Assembly: GCA_037043015.1 (NCBI GenBank)
Contig: CM073330.1
Location: 9,008,012 to 9,072,011, forward strand
Length of the DNA stretch: 64,000 nt
Reading direction: 5' to 3'
Source: Bryum argenteum
Taxonomy: Eukaryota > Streptophyta > Bryopsida > Bryales > Bryaceae
Both the position numbers and the translations under genes were made by a program. Below the pieces are notes generated by a model. It saw only the letters and a list, made by a program, of their open reading frames with translations. It made no database searches and was not told the DNA's origin. Below are positions 1 to 12,856 of the stretch, piece after piece. Within the stretch, counting starts at the first letter, position 1. Every line of letters begins with the position of its first letter.

Positions 1-370
1 GATATCCGGTTGATACCCTGAGATGCCCGGATGGACCGGTTCTCCCTCTCAAGGTTGATGACCGGGGCCGCGGACGACCGGAGAAAAGGCGGAAAACTTC
101 GCGGGCGCCGACATAACCACCGGCGGCTCAATGATGACCGGGTACTTCCCGGTGTCGTCTCGAGTCTTTGGGTGATGATGTCTCGGAAGGAGAACTCCGG
201 TTTGTTGTTATTAGGAGCCGCCGCCTCCATTCTCGATCATTCCAATCCGCGCATTCTCGAGAGATAGAGCGATTTTGAGAGCTCAGCAATCCGAGAGAGT
301 TGGAAAAGCAGAGTTTGGAGAGGTTAGGGTTTCGGGAAGTAGGGTTTCTACCGGAGTCAGTCCGGGAAAG
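1..370 (+). repeat. Partial LTR, inverted relative to the array LTRs
   Basis: This stretch is the reverse complement of part of the LTRs found further right (compare about 12300-12680), so here the LTR reads on the plus strand. The window opens roughly 170-190 bases inside that LTR, and its first bases lie outside. Similarity to LTR2 is high and ends abruptly around position 360-390, where the accessory segment begins. The matching continuation of the LTR resumes at 20689. That placement suggests one older plus-oriented LTR split by later events. The similarity is seen directly; the single-element reading is inference. Confidence 0.75.
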
Positions 371-3142
371 CAAGGAGAGGATATTTCCGGGCAGCTACAG
401 GAGAGTAGAACCGGAGCGATGCCGAAGAGGAGGGAGGTGGTCCCGTGGCGGCCCGGGATGCCGATCCCCTCAAGTCGGTGAAGCCGCAGTGCCCGAGCCG
501 CCACGCACCAAGCGGAGCGAGGAGGACCTCCTCCGGATGGGGTGCGCCGGATCGTACGATGCCCCGTGGGATTTGGCGGACTGTGCCATCATCGAGAGAC
601 CGCCACCCACCGCTTCCCGAGATGTACGTGACGCACTTCGAGGGGGGAAGACGGACAATCGGGGACCTCGCCATTGGAGGGCGACCTACAAATTTCCGGA
701 CTCCCCGATCGGCTACATCAAGAAGAAGGGCGACGACGGGTTGAGGAACCGGTTCCGTAGGGGGCCGACAGAGAAGGACGGATTCAAACCGGAGGACTGC
801 AAGGACCCCCGGGTGATGCGCCTCCTCCGGTTTCTCCTCCCCATACTCAGCCCGGACAAGCCAACCACCTGCACCGTGAAGGCGATGAAGGCCATCCTGC
901 GAACTACGATGGGCGGATGCAGGTCGGGTGGCACCACATCATCAGCGAGGTGGTGCAGCGGGAGTTGATGAAGATCGGGAACCAGAAGGGGTGTCCACTG
1001 GCCCCCTACATTTTCCACCTCTATCAACGGTACGGCATCCTCACCGACCGGGAGATCTTCTCTCGGGCACGAGAAGCACGACCTCCCATCCGGAGATCCG
1101 CGGGCCGACCTCTTCCGAGTCCGGGGGCGAGATGGAGAAAGTCCGGACCACCGACCTGGAGGGGTCACCGGAACCAGCCACTCGGCCGGCCGAGCAAAAT
1201 GGGACCACCAAGCCGGACCAAAGACAAGACCGGGTGGCCACTCGGGAAGGAGAGAGTAGCCGGGTGAACTCTACCCGGACTCCTCAGCCAATGCCCTCCC
1301 CTGTTCATGCCAAATGCGAGAGGAGGAAGAGGAGGAAGAAGAAGAGATCGTCCCCCTCATCCGGAGGACAAGAGCCCAAAGAAGGGCCGAGGAGATAGCC
1401 GAGGCGGGTGGAGACCACCATCGCGGAGGAGGATGACCGGGGACGAGGACGACGACGAAGAAGAGGAGGCCCCACCTCGACAGGCAAGACCATCCCGAGG
1501 GGTGAGGAGGAAAGACACGACGGGTTTTGGGAGGAGACGTTCTCCCGCCCGACTTCCTCCTCCGGTAGAACAGGGAGTCCCGAACGAGGAGGTGGCTGCA
1601 GCAGGGGCCATTGCGGAGGTGCCTCCACCCGGAGAGAGACCCCGGAGGAGAGAGTGCCCAACCTCAAGCGCAAGGCCAAGAAGAGGAAGAGGTCGTGAGT
1701 CCGTAGCACACGCCGAGGGCCATCGAGGAGGAGAGGGCCCCAAGTCCGGACCCCGCACCAACGCAAGATCCGGCTCCTGCCCTGATAGCAGAGCCAATCC
1801 CGGAGAGCCAGCCCAAGGTGAAGAGAAGGCTGCTCATTTCAGAGGAGGAGAGCACTCCGGAGAGGGCCAAACCTCCCCGACCGAGCTACCGGAGCGGAGA
1901 ATGACCCCGCCCGGCCACTCCAAAGATCATCGGTGGCGGCTCGAGTCGTCCCATAGAGGACTCGTAACCCCGAACGGGAAACACCACCCCCGGTGCTTCC
2001 CGCCCCTACTACCGGATACCCGGCGAGGGTATCCTCCACCCCATCCGGCTAGCCATGGAGGAGGTGGATCGGGAGAATGAACAATTGTTCACCTCCCGGC
2101 GCGACTCGAGCGGGTCTTCCAGGACCCCCAATGTGGAGAGGTATCCGAGAGTTAGCCGAGGAGATGCGGCGAGAAACGGCCGGCTAAGGAGAGAGAAGGT
2201 GGAGCTGTGTGAAGGCCCGGCCGAAGGAGAAGGCATCGTGGGAGTCCAGGTGTGGACCGGACCCCTCGGACACGGAGGCACATCCGGAGGTGGAAGCCCT
2301 CAGGAGGATTGTGGAGGAGCAGGAGGCTGCACTCCGGAAGCTGCAGAACATCAACAGGACGGTGTTGCACTCCATCCTGAAGGTGTTGCAACCGGATGCT
2401 GAGGCTCAGACGAAGGCGGCCTTCTATGATGCCCGGATTGGGATCAGCGAATCACCCCAATCCCTGGAGCTGCTCAGGAGGCACACAACCGGGATCAATC
2501 AGTGCCTCAAGGAGTTCCGGACTCTTACGGGTAAGTTGTTGGGGGCCCTCCCCCACGTGGAGACGACGGAAGCTCTTCCGGAAGAGGAGGTGCTCGCACC
2601 CACAGAGGTGCCCACGGAGGAACCGGTGCCCATGGAGGTTGAGGAAGTGTGCCTGCCCGTTTCGGAGCAGCAGGGGATTCCACTTGATGGTGGAGTTCCG
2701 GTGGACAGGGAGGGAGAACGAGCTGCGACTCCCCCTCAGGGAGCTGATACCTCGGATGAACCAGTATTAACCGGTCCCTCCAAGGTGGAGCAGGTGGTGG
2801 AAGGAGAGGTTAACCCCTCTCAACAACCGGATGAGCACCCGGTTGGCGGTGTCACAGGAGAAGGGGCAGGACTCCCCGATCAAATCGAGGAGGTAGTACC
2901 TCAACCGGAGGTCCGAGTCAACGAGGTGGGAGATCCGGGCGAACAGGATCATCAGAATGAACCCGTGGCCCCTCAGGAGCAGCAAGAAGAGCCCATGGTG
3001 CCTCAGGAAGAAGTCGAAGTTCAACCCGTGCCCCCTCCACCAAAGTTGAAGGCACTCCGGGACAGGTGGAAGAGCCGGAGGACACAGTAAAACCCGAGGT
3101 TTTACATCGACACTCGGGTCGATCACAGAGGTACACCCCCTG
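371..3142 (+). mobile_element. Accessory coding segment within LTR-related sequence (retroelement fossil)
   Basis: This GC-rich, CCGG-rich segment shows plus-strand coding character. Its first part (about 420-1080) has a charged globular stretch with motifs such as YKFPDSPIGY and PLAPYIFHLYQ. The latter recalls the putative plant transposon protein domain often carried by plant gypsy elements, a resemblance judged by eye. The middle is rich in Arg, Glu and Pro. The last open stretch, ending at the stop at 3088-3090, has a probable coiled coil (about 2290-2560) followed by a Glu/Pro/Val-rich tail. It contains no gag, protease, reverse transcriptase or integrase motif. It abuts LTR1 directly. 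The array LTRs lack it at the corresponding position. It looks broken in its first half and open at its end. It is an accessory ORF of an LTR element or a captured gene; function unknown. Confidence 0.5.
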
Positions 3143-4955
3143 TGTCGTGAGTTACCAGACCGAGAAGACCAAAAACAGCACAATTTTACTTATACAACCA
3201 AGCAAAATGGTTCGCCTTCCGGGTAACGTTCCACGGAGATTCTGTGAAGTGTGAAGACCAATTGAAATCCGGACCAACAACCTATGGACGCTACAACGAC
3301 AGAAAACGTTCTAATCTACCGGATTAGGGAACTCGGGGGAGGGGTTGGGGTCGACTAGCTCCCAAACCCAAAACCCCAAGGAAACCAAACTTTGCGTCGA
3401 TCCGGTGGTTTTCTAGATTCGAACGGCCTCCCCCTGTCCGGGAGGGGGACTTAGTATCCTGTGGTGATTTAGTTTAACCTCCGTAAATCCTCGGAGGGGT
3501 CTTTCCTATTTATTTGGAAGAGCGCGGAATGTCGCTCCCTACCGGTTGATTAAGGTGTCCGGAGTTCCACCCTTAGTATCTCGACTACCCTTTCCTTCTC
3601 TCTCGGGAGTTCCTTCCTTGCTACTACGCCACTATCCGGATTCTCACCCAAACAATGGTCACACAAAGAAAGGGTGGCGGTTTCCTCCCTAACTGAGCCA
3701 ACGAGGGGTTGTTTACTCGTGACCCGGATCACAATGGGTGGTATCCCGCCACTTAATCCATTAGAGTTCCAATAACATAGAACCGGGTTCGTACCCTACT
3801 CCCGGGAGAGGCTTTCCTCAACCGAACATCCCATTCGGGAGGTTGGCAATCGAGTTAGCGTTTCTTGCTAACCCTAGTACCTCACCCAACCCGGTTAGTG
3901 TATCACCTTCCTAGGTGACGACTACTCCCGATATGCTCTAGTACTTCTCACACGGACCTCTCACCGACTTTGTCACTCTCCTAGAGACCTCTCCCGGGTT
4001 ACGGGATTGCAACCACCGAATCTACGAGGGACTTCCTGTATCCACGACCCGGCTCAGACATCAACTACGCACACACAATTACAAGATCACGACTTACACA
4101 CAATCACGAATTTTAGGTGCAAAGATCAACCTTTACTCACAGTGCGGAAACACAGAGAAGACCCGAAGGACTCCGCAGAGTCTTGGTAAATCTGAGGGTC
4201 CCGGTTTTCCCGGAAACCCTATCAGATCCGGAATTCTCGGGCTTCCGAGATTCCCGGGTGAGTGGCCAAAAAGGCACCTACTAATCCTACCCATTCTAAC
4301 CTAACTAACTACTGACTAGTGTCTTCTTCCGGCGGCGTGGGTCGGCTCGAGGGGTTTGACGGCGGCGCGTATTCATCCCGGAAGGGCACAAACTCGCGGG
4401 GAGGAATCTCCCTCCTCTTTCCCCGGACCGATTCCGGTAGAAACCCTACTTCCCGAAACCCTAATCTCTCCAAACTCGCTTTTCCAACACTCTCGGATCG
4501 CCGAGCTCTCAAAATTGCTCTATCTCTCAAAACGCGCGGATGGAATGGGCGAGAATGGAGGCGGCGGCTCTAATAACAACAAACCGAACTCTCCTTCCGA
4601 GACATCATCACCAGTAGCCGAGACGCATACACCGGGAAGTACCCGGTCATCATTGAGCCGCCGTGATTATGTCGGCGCCCATGATTTTCCGGCCCTTTCT
4701 CCGGGTCGACCGCGGCTCGTCATCAACCCGTAGGGAGAACCGGGCCATCCGGGCATCTCGGGGTATCAGCCGGGTATCAACCCGGCTATCCAGTAAGCTC
4801 TAAAATCCCATAAGGTTAGCCGGAAGAATCTTAACACAAAATTACTACCTACGAACCGGTTTTAACAGGCCGGTTTTTATTCCTATTTGCTAAATCAGCT
4901 ATTTTACTCCTAATTAATTGCTAAAAACAAAAATATTGGAGAACAGGGTTCGACA
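3143..4955 (-). repeat. LTR1: 3' LTR of gypsy element A
   Basis: This is the first of three near-identical LTRs of about 1.8 kb. On the plus strand it opens TGTCGTGAG and closes GTTCGACA, so the termini are the expected TG...CA with short inverted ends TGTCG/CGACA. Element A reads on the minus strand, so this is its downstream LTR, preceded by a polypurine tract. ORFs inside it are short and not conserved between the three copies. Differences from LTR2 and LTR3 are few substitutions and several very short indels, which points to recent insertion. Confidence 0.92.
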
Positions 4956-4969
4956 TTACCCCTTTCTTA
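4956..4969 (-). other. Polypurine tract of element A
   Basis: On the minus strand the bases just before the 3' LTR read TAAGAAAGGGGTAA, a purine-rich stretch where plus-strand DNA synthesis would be primed. An identical tract precedes LTR2 in element B. Confidence 0.75.
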
Positions 4970-7900
4970 AATGTGAGCGTCCCCGCGAACACATTCGTCC
5001 TCTCCAACACGATTGCCTTTAACTGGAATCATCAGCTGAGGCATCCTCCGGTTCGGAACCGGTGTCTGCCTCCGAAATTGATTCGGGGTAGTACCTTTTT
5101 CACTCGAGATCCGTTCGTTCGGGTTGGTAGGGGATTACCTTGCAAATCCTCCAATCAGAGTGACCCATTGGCGAAGACCTCGCGACCTTGTAAGGTCCGA
5201 TCGACCGGTGTGGAGTTTTCCGGGAAGTCCATGAACCGGTTGTCGTCGTGACAAGAGGGGACCAGCGTCTCGGTTCGGATTCCATGATCCCGGGGAAGGC
5301 GTCGGTCATAGATTACCTTACGGTTCTCTTGCTCTACCCGGTTTTTCTCAATGGCCTCCTCCCTCAGCTCCTCCAAGTTGTCAATGGCCATCAGGCGGGG
5401 GGTGTCATCCTCTACTCTCTCCCCCATCCGGATTGCCATCACCCGGTGAGACTCGATGTTGAGCTCAATGCCGTGGATGCATTCTTGTCCAAACACCATG
5501 AAGAACGGGGTCTTCCGAGTGGTGGTCTTCTCCGAGTGTTGTAGGCATGTATGGCGGATGGCAGCTTGCGATCCCAATCCGTCTTGTGTGCCGACACCAT
5601 TTTGCTGAGGATTTTGCCAACAATTCCGTTGGACCGCTCCGTAAGACCGTTAGCCTTCGGGTTATACGGAGTCGTCTTCCGGTGTTTGATGGCATACCTC
5701 TTGGTCAGATCCTCCACAATGTCGTTGATGAAGTGCTTTCCCCGGTCACTCACCAACTCCAGGGGGTACCCGAAACGCATCATGATCTCCTCGAAAAGGA
5801 ACCGGGCGCTACTACTCGTGCGTCGTTTCTCTTGTAGCCCGGGCCTCTACCCATTTGGTGGCATAATCCGTAGCCGAGATTATGTACCTCTTCCGATCAT
5901 CTTGACCGGATTGACCGGACCGATGAAGTCGATCCCCATTTGACAAAAGGGGCTAAGGGGATGATGGGGTCGATGGCGGTGGTGCTTAAATCATGGGCAC
6001 CGGTTCACGCAGCACTGGTCGCAACTCGAACATACTTCTTCACGCCACGGATGATGTAGGGCCACCAATAACCAAAGACTTTTGATCCGGTTCACCGTGC
6101 TCATCGCTGCGAGTGTCCTCTCGATCGCTGCGTGAAGTGCTTCCATCACCGGTTTACGTTAAATCGCCTCAAGCGGCGGGATGACATCATCAGGTCCCAT
6201 CCGGAAGAGGATCCCAAATAGGAGGGTGTAGGGTGCCATTTTGTACTGGAACATGCTCTTCTGATCCCTCGACATACCTTCCGGATACTCCCCCGTGTTT
6301 AGAAAATCCCTGATGTCCTGATAGTCCGATATGGGCGCCTGTTCAATGTGGAACACTCCTGTGGAGGGAACCGGGTTCCCTTCAAAACTTCGTCCGGAAA
6401 GAGGATCGGCACATCCTCAAAAGCTTTGTCTCCGCGCATCCTGGAGAGATAATCCGCATTGGAATTGGCTTTCCCGGATTTCACCTTCACCTCGTAATCG
6501 AATTCCTGGAGGAGTAGGATCCACCGGGCAATCCTCCCGGACAGGTCAGCCTTGTTAACAAGGTACTTCAGGGAGTCATGGTCCGTATGGAACACGACTT
6601 TGTAACCGAGGAGGTAATGCCGGAACTTCTTGCAGGAGTACACCACTGCTAACGCTTCCCTCTCTGTGGTGGTGTAATTGCGCTCCGCGGAGCTCATCTG
6701 CCTGCTAGCGTAGTAAATCGGGTTCTCCCGCCCTTGGTCGTCCGCTTGCCACAAGATGGCCCCTAGGCACCATCCGGACGCATCAATGGTCACATTAAAC
6801 TCCTTCTTCCAATCCGGTGGGGAGAGGATTGGAGCATCGACCAATCGCTTCTTCGGTCCTCGAACGCGACTGCCGCGTTCGGATGTCCACACGAACGGCT
6901 CGTTGTTCTTCAAGAACTCCGTCGAGGGGACGCCCTCCTTGCATAGTCAGCGATAAATCTCCGTGTAGTACCCGACACGGCCAAGGAATCTCGCACTTCC
7001 CGTACCGTCCGGGGTGGGGATAGGGTCGAGATTACCTTAACCTTATCTCAGTATCCACTTGCAACCCTTGCCGACTAACAACGTGTCCTAACAAAGAACC
7101 CGTTTCCATGCCAAAGAAGCATTTACCGGGATGCGCTTTGAGGTCCGTCTCTGCTGTACCGGGAAGGTTTGGCGAAGGTGGGAAAGGTGGTTCCTCCGTT
7201 CTCCAAACACGGCGAAGTCATCGATGAAGACTTCCGGGAAATGTCGCAGAAGTCTTTAAAGATGTCAATCATCAACCTCGGAAGGTGCCCGGGCGTTACA
7301 AAGTCCGAAGGGCATCCGGTTGAACGCGTAGGTTCCCCATTCCGTCGTGAAGGTGGTCTTGGTGATCGCTAGCCCGGATTGACACTTGGTTGTAACCCTA
7401 GAATCCGTCGAGGAAGCTGTACAGTTCCCGACCAGCTACATGATCAAGGATGACATCGGTGAAGGGTAGGGGTAGTAGTCCTTCTTGGTGGCCGCATTCG
7501 ACCTTCCGAAATCCTGGCGACACGGATCTTTACCTTCCCATCTGCTCCGGTTTTCTTCGGAACAACCACTATCGGAGAAACCCATTCCGAGTTGTTGACC
7601 GGGTAGATGAATCCTGCATCCAGCAACCGATCTATCTCTTCCTTCACCATCAGCGAGTACTTTGGGTTCAGCCGGTACTGACGTTGTCTGACCGGAACGG
7701 CTCCATCGATCAAATCGATTTCATGCTCCTCCAGGTGGGAAGGGATCCCCCTCAGGTCGCTCGGAGTCCAGGCGAACACATCGGAATATTCCGCCCGGCC
7801 GATTGGCGGCATTCCTCCTTTTCCTCCGCGGTCAACGTCTTCCCCACGTAGAACTTCCGTCCTGCCCGGACTTCCATCTCCTCGTAGTCCTTGGGTGAGA

Positions 7901-10900
7901 CCACGTTCTTGACCCTCTCAGGTCCTTTCTCCTCTGGATCCGGGTCTAACGCCCCCCATGACAAGTGACTACCCCCTCCCATTCGTACAGGTTGGGTATC
8001 CGGGTTAGTCAGTTGTTGGCGTACCCACTTCTCTGTGAATGCGGTACATGATTCGCCCAGGGAACGGTCCTCCACATCGGTCTTCCCTTCCCGGAGTGGG
8101 TCCAACTGCAGGAGGGGTGCTTCCTCCGGGACTTGCTCTGGGAATTCGAAGTCCTTCTCCACCAATCCGGTAAACTCCTCGACCAGATAACACGCCTGGG
8201 ACTCCGGTTCGACCCGACCAATCCGAGTGTAATCCTCGGTTATCTTGGTTTCTCCTTCGTGAGCGACGTGTCTCCAAGGAATCCGGACAGGGGTCTCCCA
8301 ACCCGAATTCCTTCTCTCCCGATCTACCACTACCTTGGCCGAGATAGAGCCATGGTCGTCCAAGCAAAGATTCGGAAGGGTCTTCCCTCGTCAACCCGGA
8401 TCACCACGTAGTTCAAAAATAGGTCCGCTTTTTCCTACACGGGATGGGATCTCGAGAGAGAAGGCCGACCGAACTACTCGAGATTGGTCTCCATCCGTAG
8501 CACCAGGTCGGTTCTCTCCAAAGTCGTGTAACCGAGGTCGTATGCCGTATCTTCCAAAGATGAGGTTAACTCCGGATCCGCCATCTACCGGAACGTTATG
8601 GATATTGCGACCATCAACTTCAACTCGTAATTTCGGGGCTCCGTAATCCTCGAGGCAAAGAAAAATTTACCGCCACCGCCGGAAGCTTGTACCTCTTCTT
8701 CCTTCTCTCGTATCCAAGCCTCCCGGATAACCTTCTCGGTAATTGACGTTGTCGTGGAGTAGTTGACCGATTGTGACGTTCGCGCGGCCGATCCTTGACG
8801 TCTGCGGGATGTCGTACTCATCCACCCCTTGCCTTGGGTCCCGTTTTCAATATCACCGGATTGTCCACAAACCGGACTTTCTTCGCCTCCGGTTTCGGGT
8901 TCTCCCTCAGCAAGGAGTTCCTGACTTCATCAGTTATGTCTATTTCTAACCTATCGTACTCCACCCCTTTCTTTGCTTCTACCGGGGTGGTTCTATCATG
9001 GTGACTACTCCGGTTTACCTCCTCGGAGTAACCGCCCGGACTACCACTGCGTTTCCGGTTGGCTCTGGTATTCTTCTTCTTCCGCCTGCTACCGGAGTCC
9101 GTATTGCCTTTGGTGGAGCTGCGGGTGGAGACCTTGTTCACAGCAACCTCCCCCACGTCCGGCAGTTCCACCTCCTGGCATCATTTGGGCGGATTGTCGA
9201 CCCCAGCGGTGTGCGCGTAGTTCAGCGCAGTCATCTCCCGGGGTGGCTCCACCACCATCTTCGGTGCAATCTTCTGTCGAGGAGGTTTCGGACAGCTCGT
9301 CTCCCTATGGCCATGCTCCCCACAGTTTTGACAAGGTAGGATTTGCACAGCTCCGTTACCTTGCAGGGGCTTGTTGAAGCACCCGGTCGCATAATGACCA
9401 TACTGTCCACACCGGTAGCACTGGACATTGTCCAGGTAGTCAGAACTCGCTGATCCCCGGGTGGGCCGTTGGAACTAGCTCCCGCCCATGACCGGATCTG
9501 CACTGGTTGTTGCCGTTTCGGTCGAGGGGGTTCCTCTTCCTCTTCCGTAACCGTTTTGGACTTGGTAGATGTACTGGACATCACCATTCTCATAATCATC
9601 ATCATCCGGCATGATGTACTCCACTCCGGTCTCTGCCTCCACGAAATGGACAGGTTTCTTTGCTTTTGCGTGGGGGCAGTCTGAAGCGAAATGGCCGGGC
9701 TCACGGCAGCGTGAACACCACACGTTCGACCTGGTACTTGAGGCGCTTTCGGTGGCCGGTTCTCCGTGAGGTTGACCTTGATGGCGCGGAGTTCGTCCAG
9801 GAGGAGCTTCATGTTGTCTTCCGGTTCGACCTTGATCTTGATGGTCGCTTTCTCCTTACCGGATTTCGCGGCTTTGCTACTGCCGGACCTCTTCGGGGGG
9901 TCCGACTCGCTGTCCGGATCGCCATCCTCTTCGGACTCCTTCTCAAGAAAAGACTGTCGTCCCTCCGAGCCGTCCGACTCCGTTTCCTCTTTCTTCTTCT
10001 TGCGGTCCTTCTCGCCGCTTCTTATTTTTCTCCTTCTTCGGATCACGCAGAGATAGGGCCGAATCTTCATAATCTGGCGGCCTCCATCGCCGCTCGGAGT
10101 GTAACCGGTTTGGTCCTCCGGATCCGGAAGGCCATCTCATTCGGTAGACCGGCTATGTACCATCAATGGCCACAATCGGAGCAATGTCCGTTGTGACCTT
10201 GTTCATGAGGGACTTAACCCTCATCCTGTCTTCGCCGGATGTTCTCGGACTTCTTCTTGGTGATCTCGCTCAACCGGCCCAGGGCTCGCCTCCCCCCCCG
10301 CTTCACGGAAGGTATGCGGGAACAACGCCGTGAGCTCCTCCCAGTTCTCGCGTACCTCATCCGGAACATCCATGAACCACTTGAGTGCTTCCCCCTTCAT
10401 CATTCCGGAGAAGACTCTCAACCGGGACTCCGGATCTTCCTGGTTGGCGTTCGCCGTGGTGGTGAACTCTTGCAACCAGTCGTCCACGTCCTTGCTACCA
10501 TCTCCTTGGAAGCGATTATACTTCAGGCGAGTGAGTGGGCGGCTCTCCTTTGACCGGCAGGAGCCTCCATGGGGTTTGGCCTCCTTTCCTCCGGTGCAAC
10601 TAGTATCTCCACACCCGGTGGAGGGGCTGGTACGTTCCACTCCCTCACAGGAACAACAACCTCTTCCGGTGGAGCGGCGTATAGCGTTTCTTCTAGGCCG
10701 TACGGAACCTCTCGTGCTTGGGCAGTTGGGGTAACTACCGGAATGGTACTCCTTCTCGCAGACCGGGTAACACGTCGTGAGTCCGGTTCGCTGGTTTGCC
10801 CTTGAGTCATGAAGCAACGGGCCGTATTCTCAAGAGCCTCTCCCTCGTTCGATCCGACTCACACTTGCGACTTCGTGCTGACGAGCTCACCAACATTCCG

Positions 10901-10978
10901 ATCTCCCGCTGCTCCCACCGGATCTACAAAAGGAACTCAGCGTCCCACCAGGGAATTCGTGGCTTCACAGCTTTAGAA

Positions 10979-10996
10979 TCCCCGGCAGCGGCGCCA
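10979..10996 (-). other. Primer binding site of element A (tRNA-Asp type)
   Basis: On the minus strand, 12 bases after the 5' LTR, the sequence is TGGCGCCGCTGCCGGGGA. It differs at one base from the tRNA-Asp primer site known in Athila-like elements (TGGCGCCGTTGCCGGGGA, from memory). It fixes the orientation of element A and identifies LTR2 as its 5' LTR. Confidence 0.85.
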
Positions 10997-11008
10997 AAGT
11001 TTCACTCA

Positions 11009-12842
11009 TGTCGTGAGTTACCAGACCGAGAAGACCAAAAACAGCACAATTTTACTTATACAACCAAGCAAAATGGTTCGCCTTCCGGGTAACGTTCCAC
11101 GGAGATTCTGTGAAGTGTGAAGACCAATTGAAATCCGGACCAACAACCTATGGACGCTACAACGACAGAAAACGTTCTAATCTACCGGATTAGGGAACTC
11201 GGGGAGGGGTTGGGGTCTGACTAGCTCCCAAACCCAAAACCCCAAGGAAACCAGCTTTGCGTCTGATCCGGTGGTTTTCTAGATTCGAACGGCCTCCCTG
11301 TCCGGGAGGGGGACTTAGTATCCTGTGGTGATTTAGTTTAACCTCCGTAAATCCTCGGAGGGGTCTTTCCTATTTATTTGGAAGAGCGCGGAATGTCGCT
11401 CCCTACCGGTTGATTAAGGTGTCCGGAGTTCCACCCTTAGTATCTCGACTACCCTTTCCTTCTCTCTGGGAGTTCCTTCCTTGCTACTCTCTTTGCCACT
11501 ATCCGGATTCTCACCCAAACAATGGTCACACAAAGCGGTGGCCCGGTTTCCTCCCTAATCTGAGCCAACGAGGGGGGTTGTTTACTCGTGACCCGGATCA
11601 CAGTGGGTGGTATCCCGCCACTTAATCCATTAGAGTTCCAATAACATAGAACCGGGTTCGTACCCTACTCCTGGGAGAGGCTTTCCTCAACCGAACATCC
11701 CATTCGGGAGGTTGGCAATCAGGTTAGCGTTTCTTGCTAACCCTAGTACCTCAGCCCAACCCGGTTAGTGTATCACCTTCCTAGGTGACGACTACTCCCC
11801 GATATGCTCTAGTACTTCTCACACGGACCTCTCACTGACTTTGTCACTCTCCTAGAGACCTCTCCCGGGTTCTGGGATTGCAACCACCGAATCTACGAGG
11901 GACTTCCTGTATCCACGACCCGGCTCAGACATCAACTACGCACACACAATTACAAGATCACGACTTACACACAATCACGAATTTTAGGTGCAAAGATCAA
12001 CCTTTACTCACAGGTACGGAAACACAGAGAAGACCCGAAGGACTCCGCAGAGAGTCTTGATGTAAGTCAGAGGGTCCCGGTTTTCCCGGAAACCCTATCA
12101 GATCCGGAATTCTCGGGCTTCCGAGATTCCCGGGTGAGTGGCCAAAAAGGCACCTACTAATCCTACCCATTCTAACCTAACTAACTACTGACTAGTGTCT
12201 TCTTCCGGCGGCGTGGGTCGGCTCGAGGGGTTTGACGGCGGCGTATTCATCCTGGAAGGGCCTGCCAACTCGCGGGGAGGAATCTCCCTCCCTGCTTTCC
12301 CGGACTGATTCCGGTAGAAACCCTACTTCCCGAAACCCTAATCTCTCCAAACTCTGCTTTTCCAACACTCTCGGATCGCTGAGCTCTCAAAATTGCTCTA
12401 TCTCTCAAAACGCGCGGACTGGAATGGCTGAGAATGGAGGCGGCGGCTCCTAATAACAACAAACCGGAACTCTCCTTCCGAGACATCATCACCCAGCGCT
12501 CGAGACGTACACCGGGAAGTACCCCGGTCATCATTGAGCCGCCGGTGATTATGTCGGGCGCCCGCGAGTTTTCCGGCCCTTTCTCCGGGTCGACCGGCGG
12601 CTCCGGTCATCAACCCGGTAGGAGAACCGGGCCATCCGGGCATCTCAGGGTATCAGCCGGGTATCAACCCGGCTATCCAGTAAGCTCTAAAATCCCATAA
12701 GGTTAGCCGGAAGAATCTTAACACAAAATTACTACCTACGAACCGGTTTTAACAGGCCGGTTTTTATTCCTATTTGCTAAATCAGCTATTTTACTCCTAA
12801 TTAATTGCTAAAAACAAAAATATTGGAGAACAGGGTTCGACA
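11009..12842 (-). repeat. LTR2: shared LTR of elements A and B
   Basis: Full-length LTR of 1834 bp. It has TG/CA ends as in LTR1. On its left it is followed (minus direction) by the primer binding site of element A, so it is A's 5' LTR. On its right it is preceded by the polypurine tract of element B, so it is also B's 3' LTR. No target duplication separates the two elements. This is direct evidence for a tandem array with a shared LTR. Confidence 0.93.
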
Positions 12843-12856
12843 TTACCCCTTTCTTA
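12843..12856 (-). other. Polypurine tract of element B
   Basis: Identical to the tract of element A (TAAGAAAGGGGTAA on the minus strand), immediately before LTR2. Confidence 0.75.

Larger units (their letters stand above)
4956..11008 (-). mobile_element. Ty3/gypsy element A, internal region (gag-PR-RT-RH-IN), fossil
   Basis: Internal region of about 6.05 kb, read on the minus strand. Parts in order are gag (about 10820-9230, with three CCHC zinc knuckles), aspartic protease (motif DGGSG near 8580), reverse transcriptase (about 7900-7000), RNase H (about 6900-6330, with TIDASGWCLGAILWQ and FHTDHDSLKYLV) and integrase (about 6080-4990, with a zinc-binding CxxC remnant and the core motif LVSDRGKHF). 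The PR-RT-RH-IN order is Ty3/gypsy. There is no chromodomain, and the primer site fits tRNA-Asp, so it belongs to the non-chromoviral Athila/Tat (OTA) group. The reading frames are broken in many places (roughly ten or more), so it is called a fossil, but a young one. Confidence 0.9.

Noticed and set aside
128-2281. Overlapping minus-strand ORFs in the accessory segment
   Set aside because: They are GC-rich frame shadows of the plus-strand coding-like sequence, low in complexity and without motifs.
3143-4955. Short ORFs inside the LTRs
   Set aside because: They are not conserved among the three LTR copies and match no family.
5247-5943. Plus-strand ORFs opposite the integrase region
   Set aside because: They are antisense shadows of the minus-strand integrase; the real motifs are on the minus strand.
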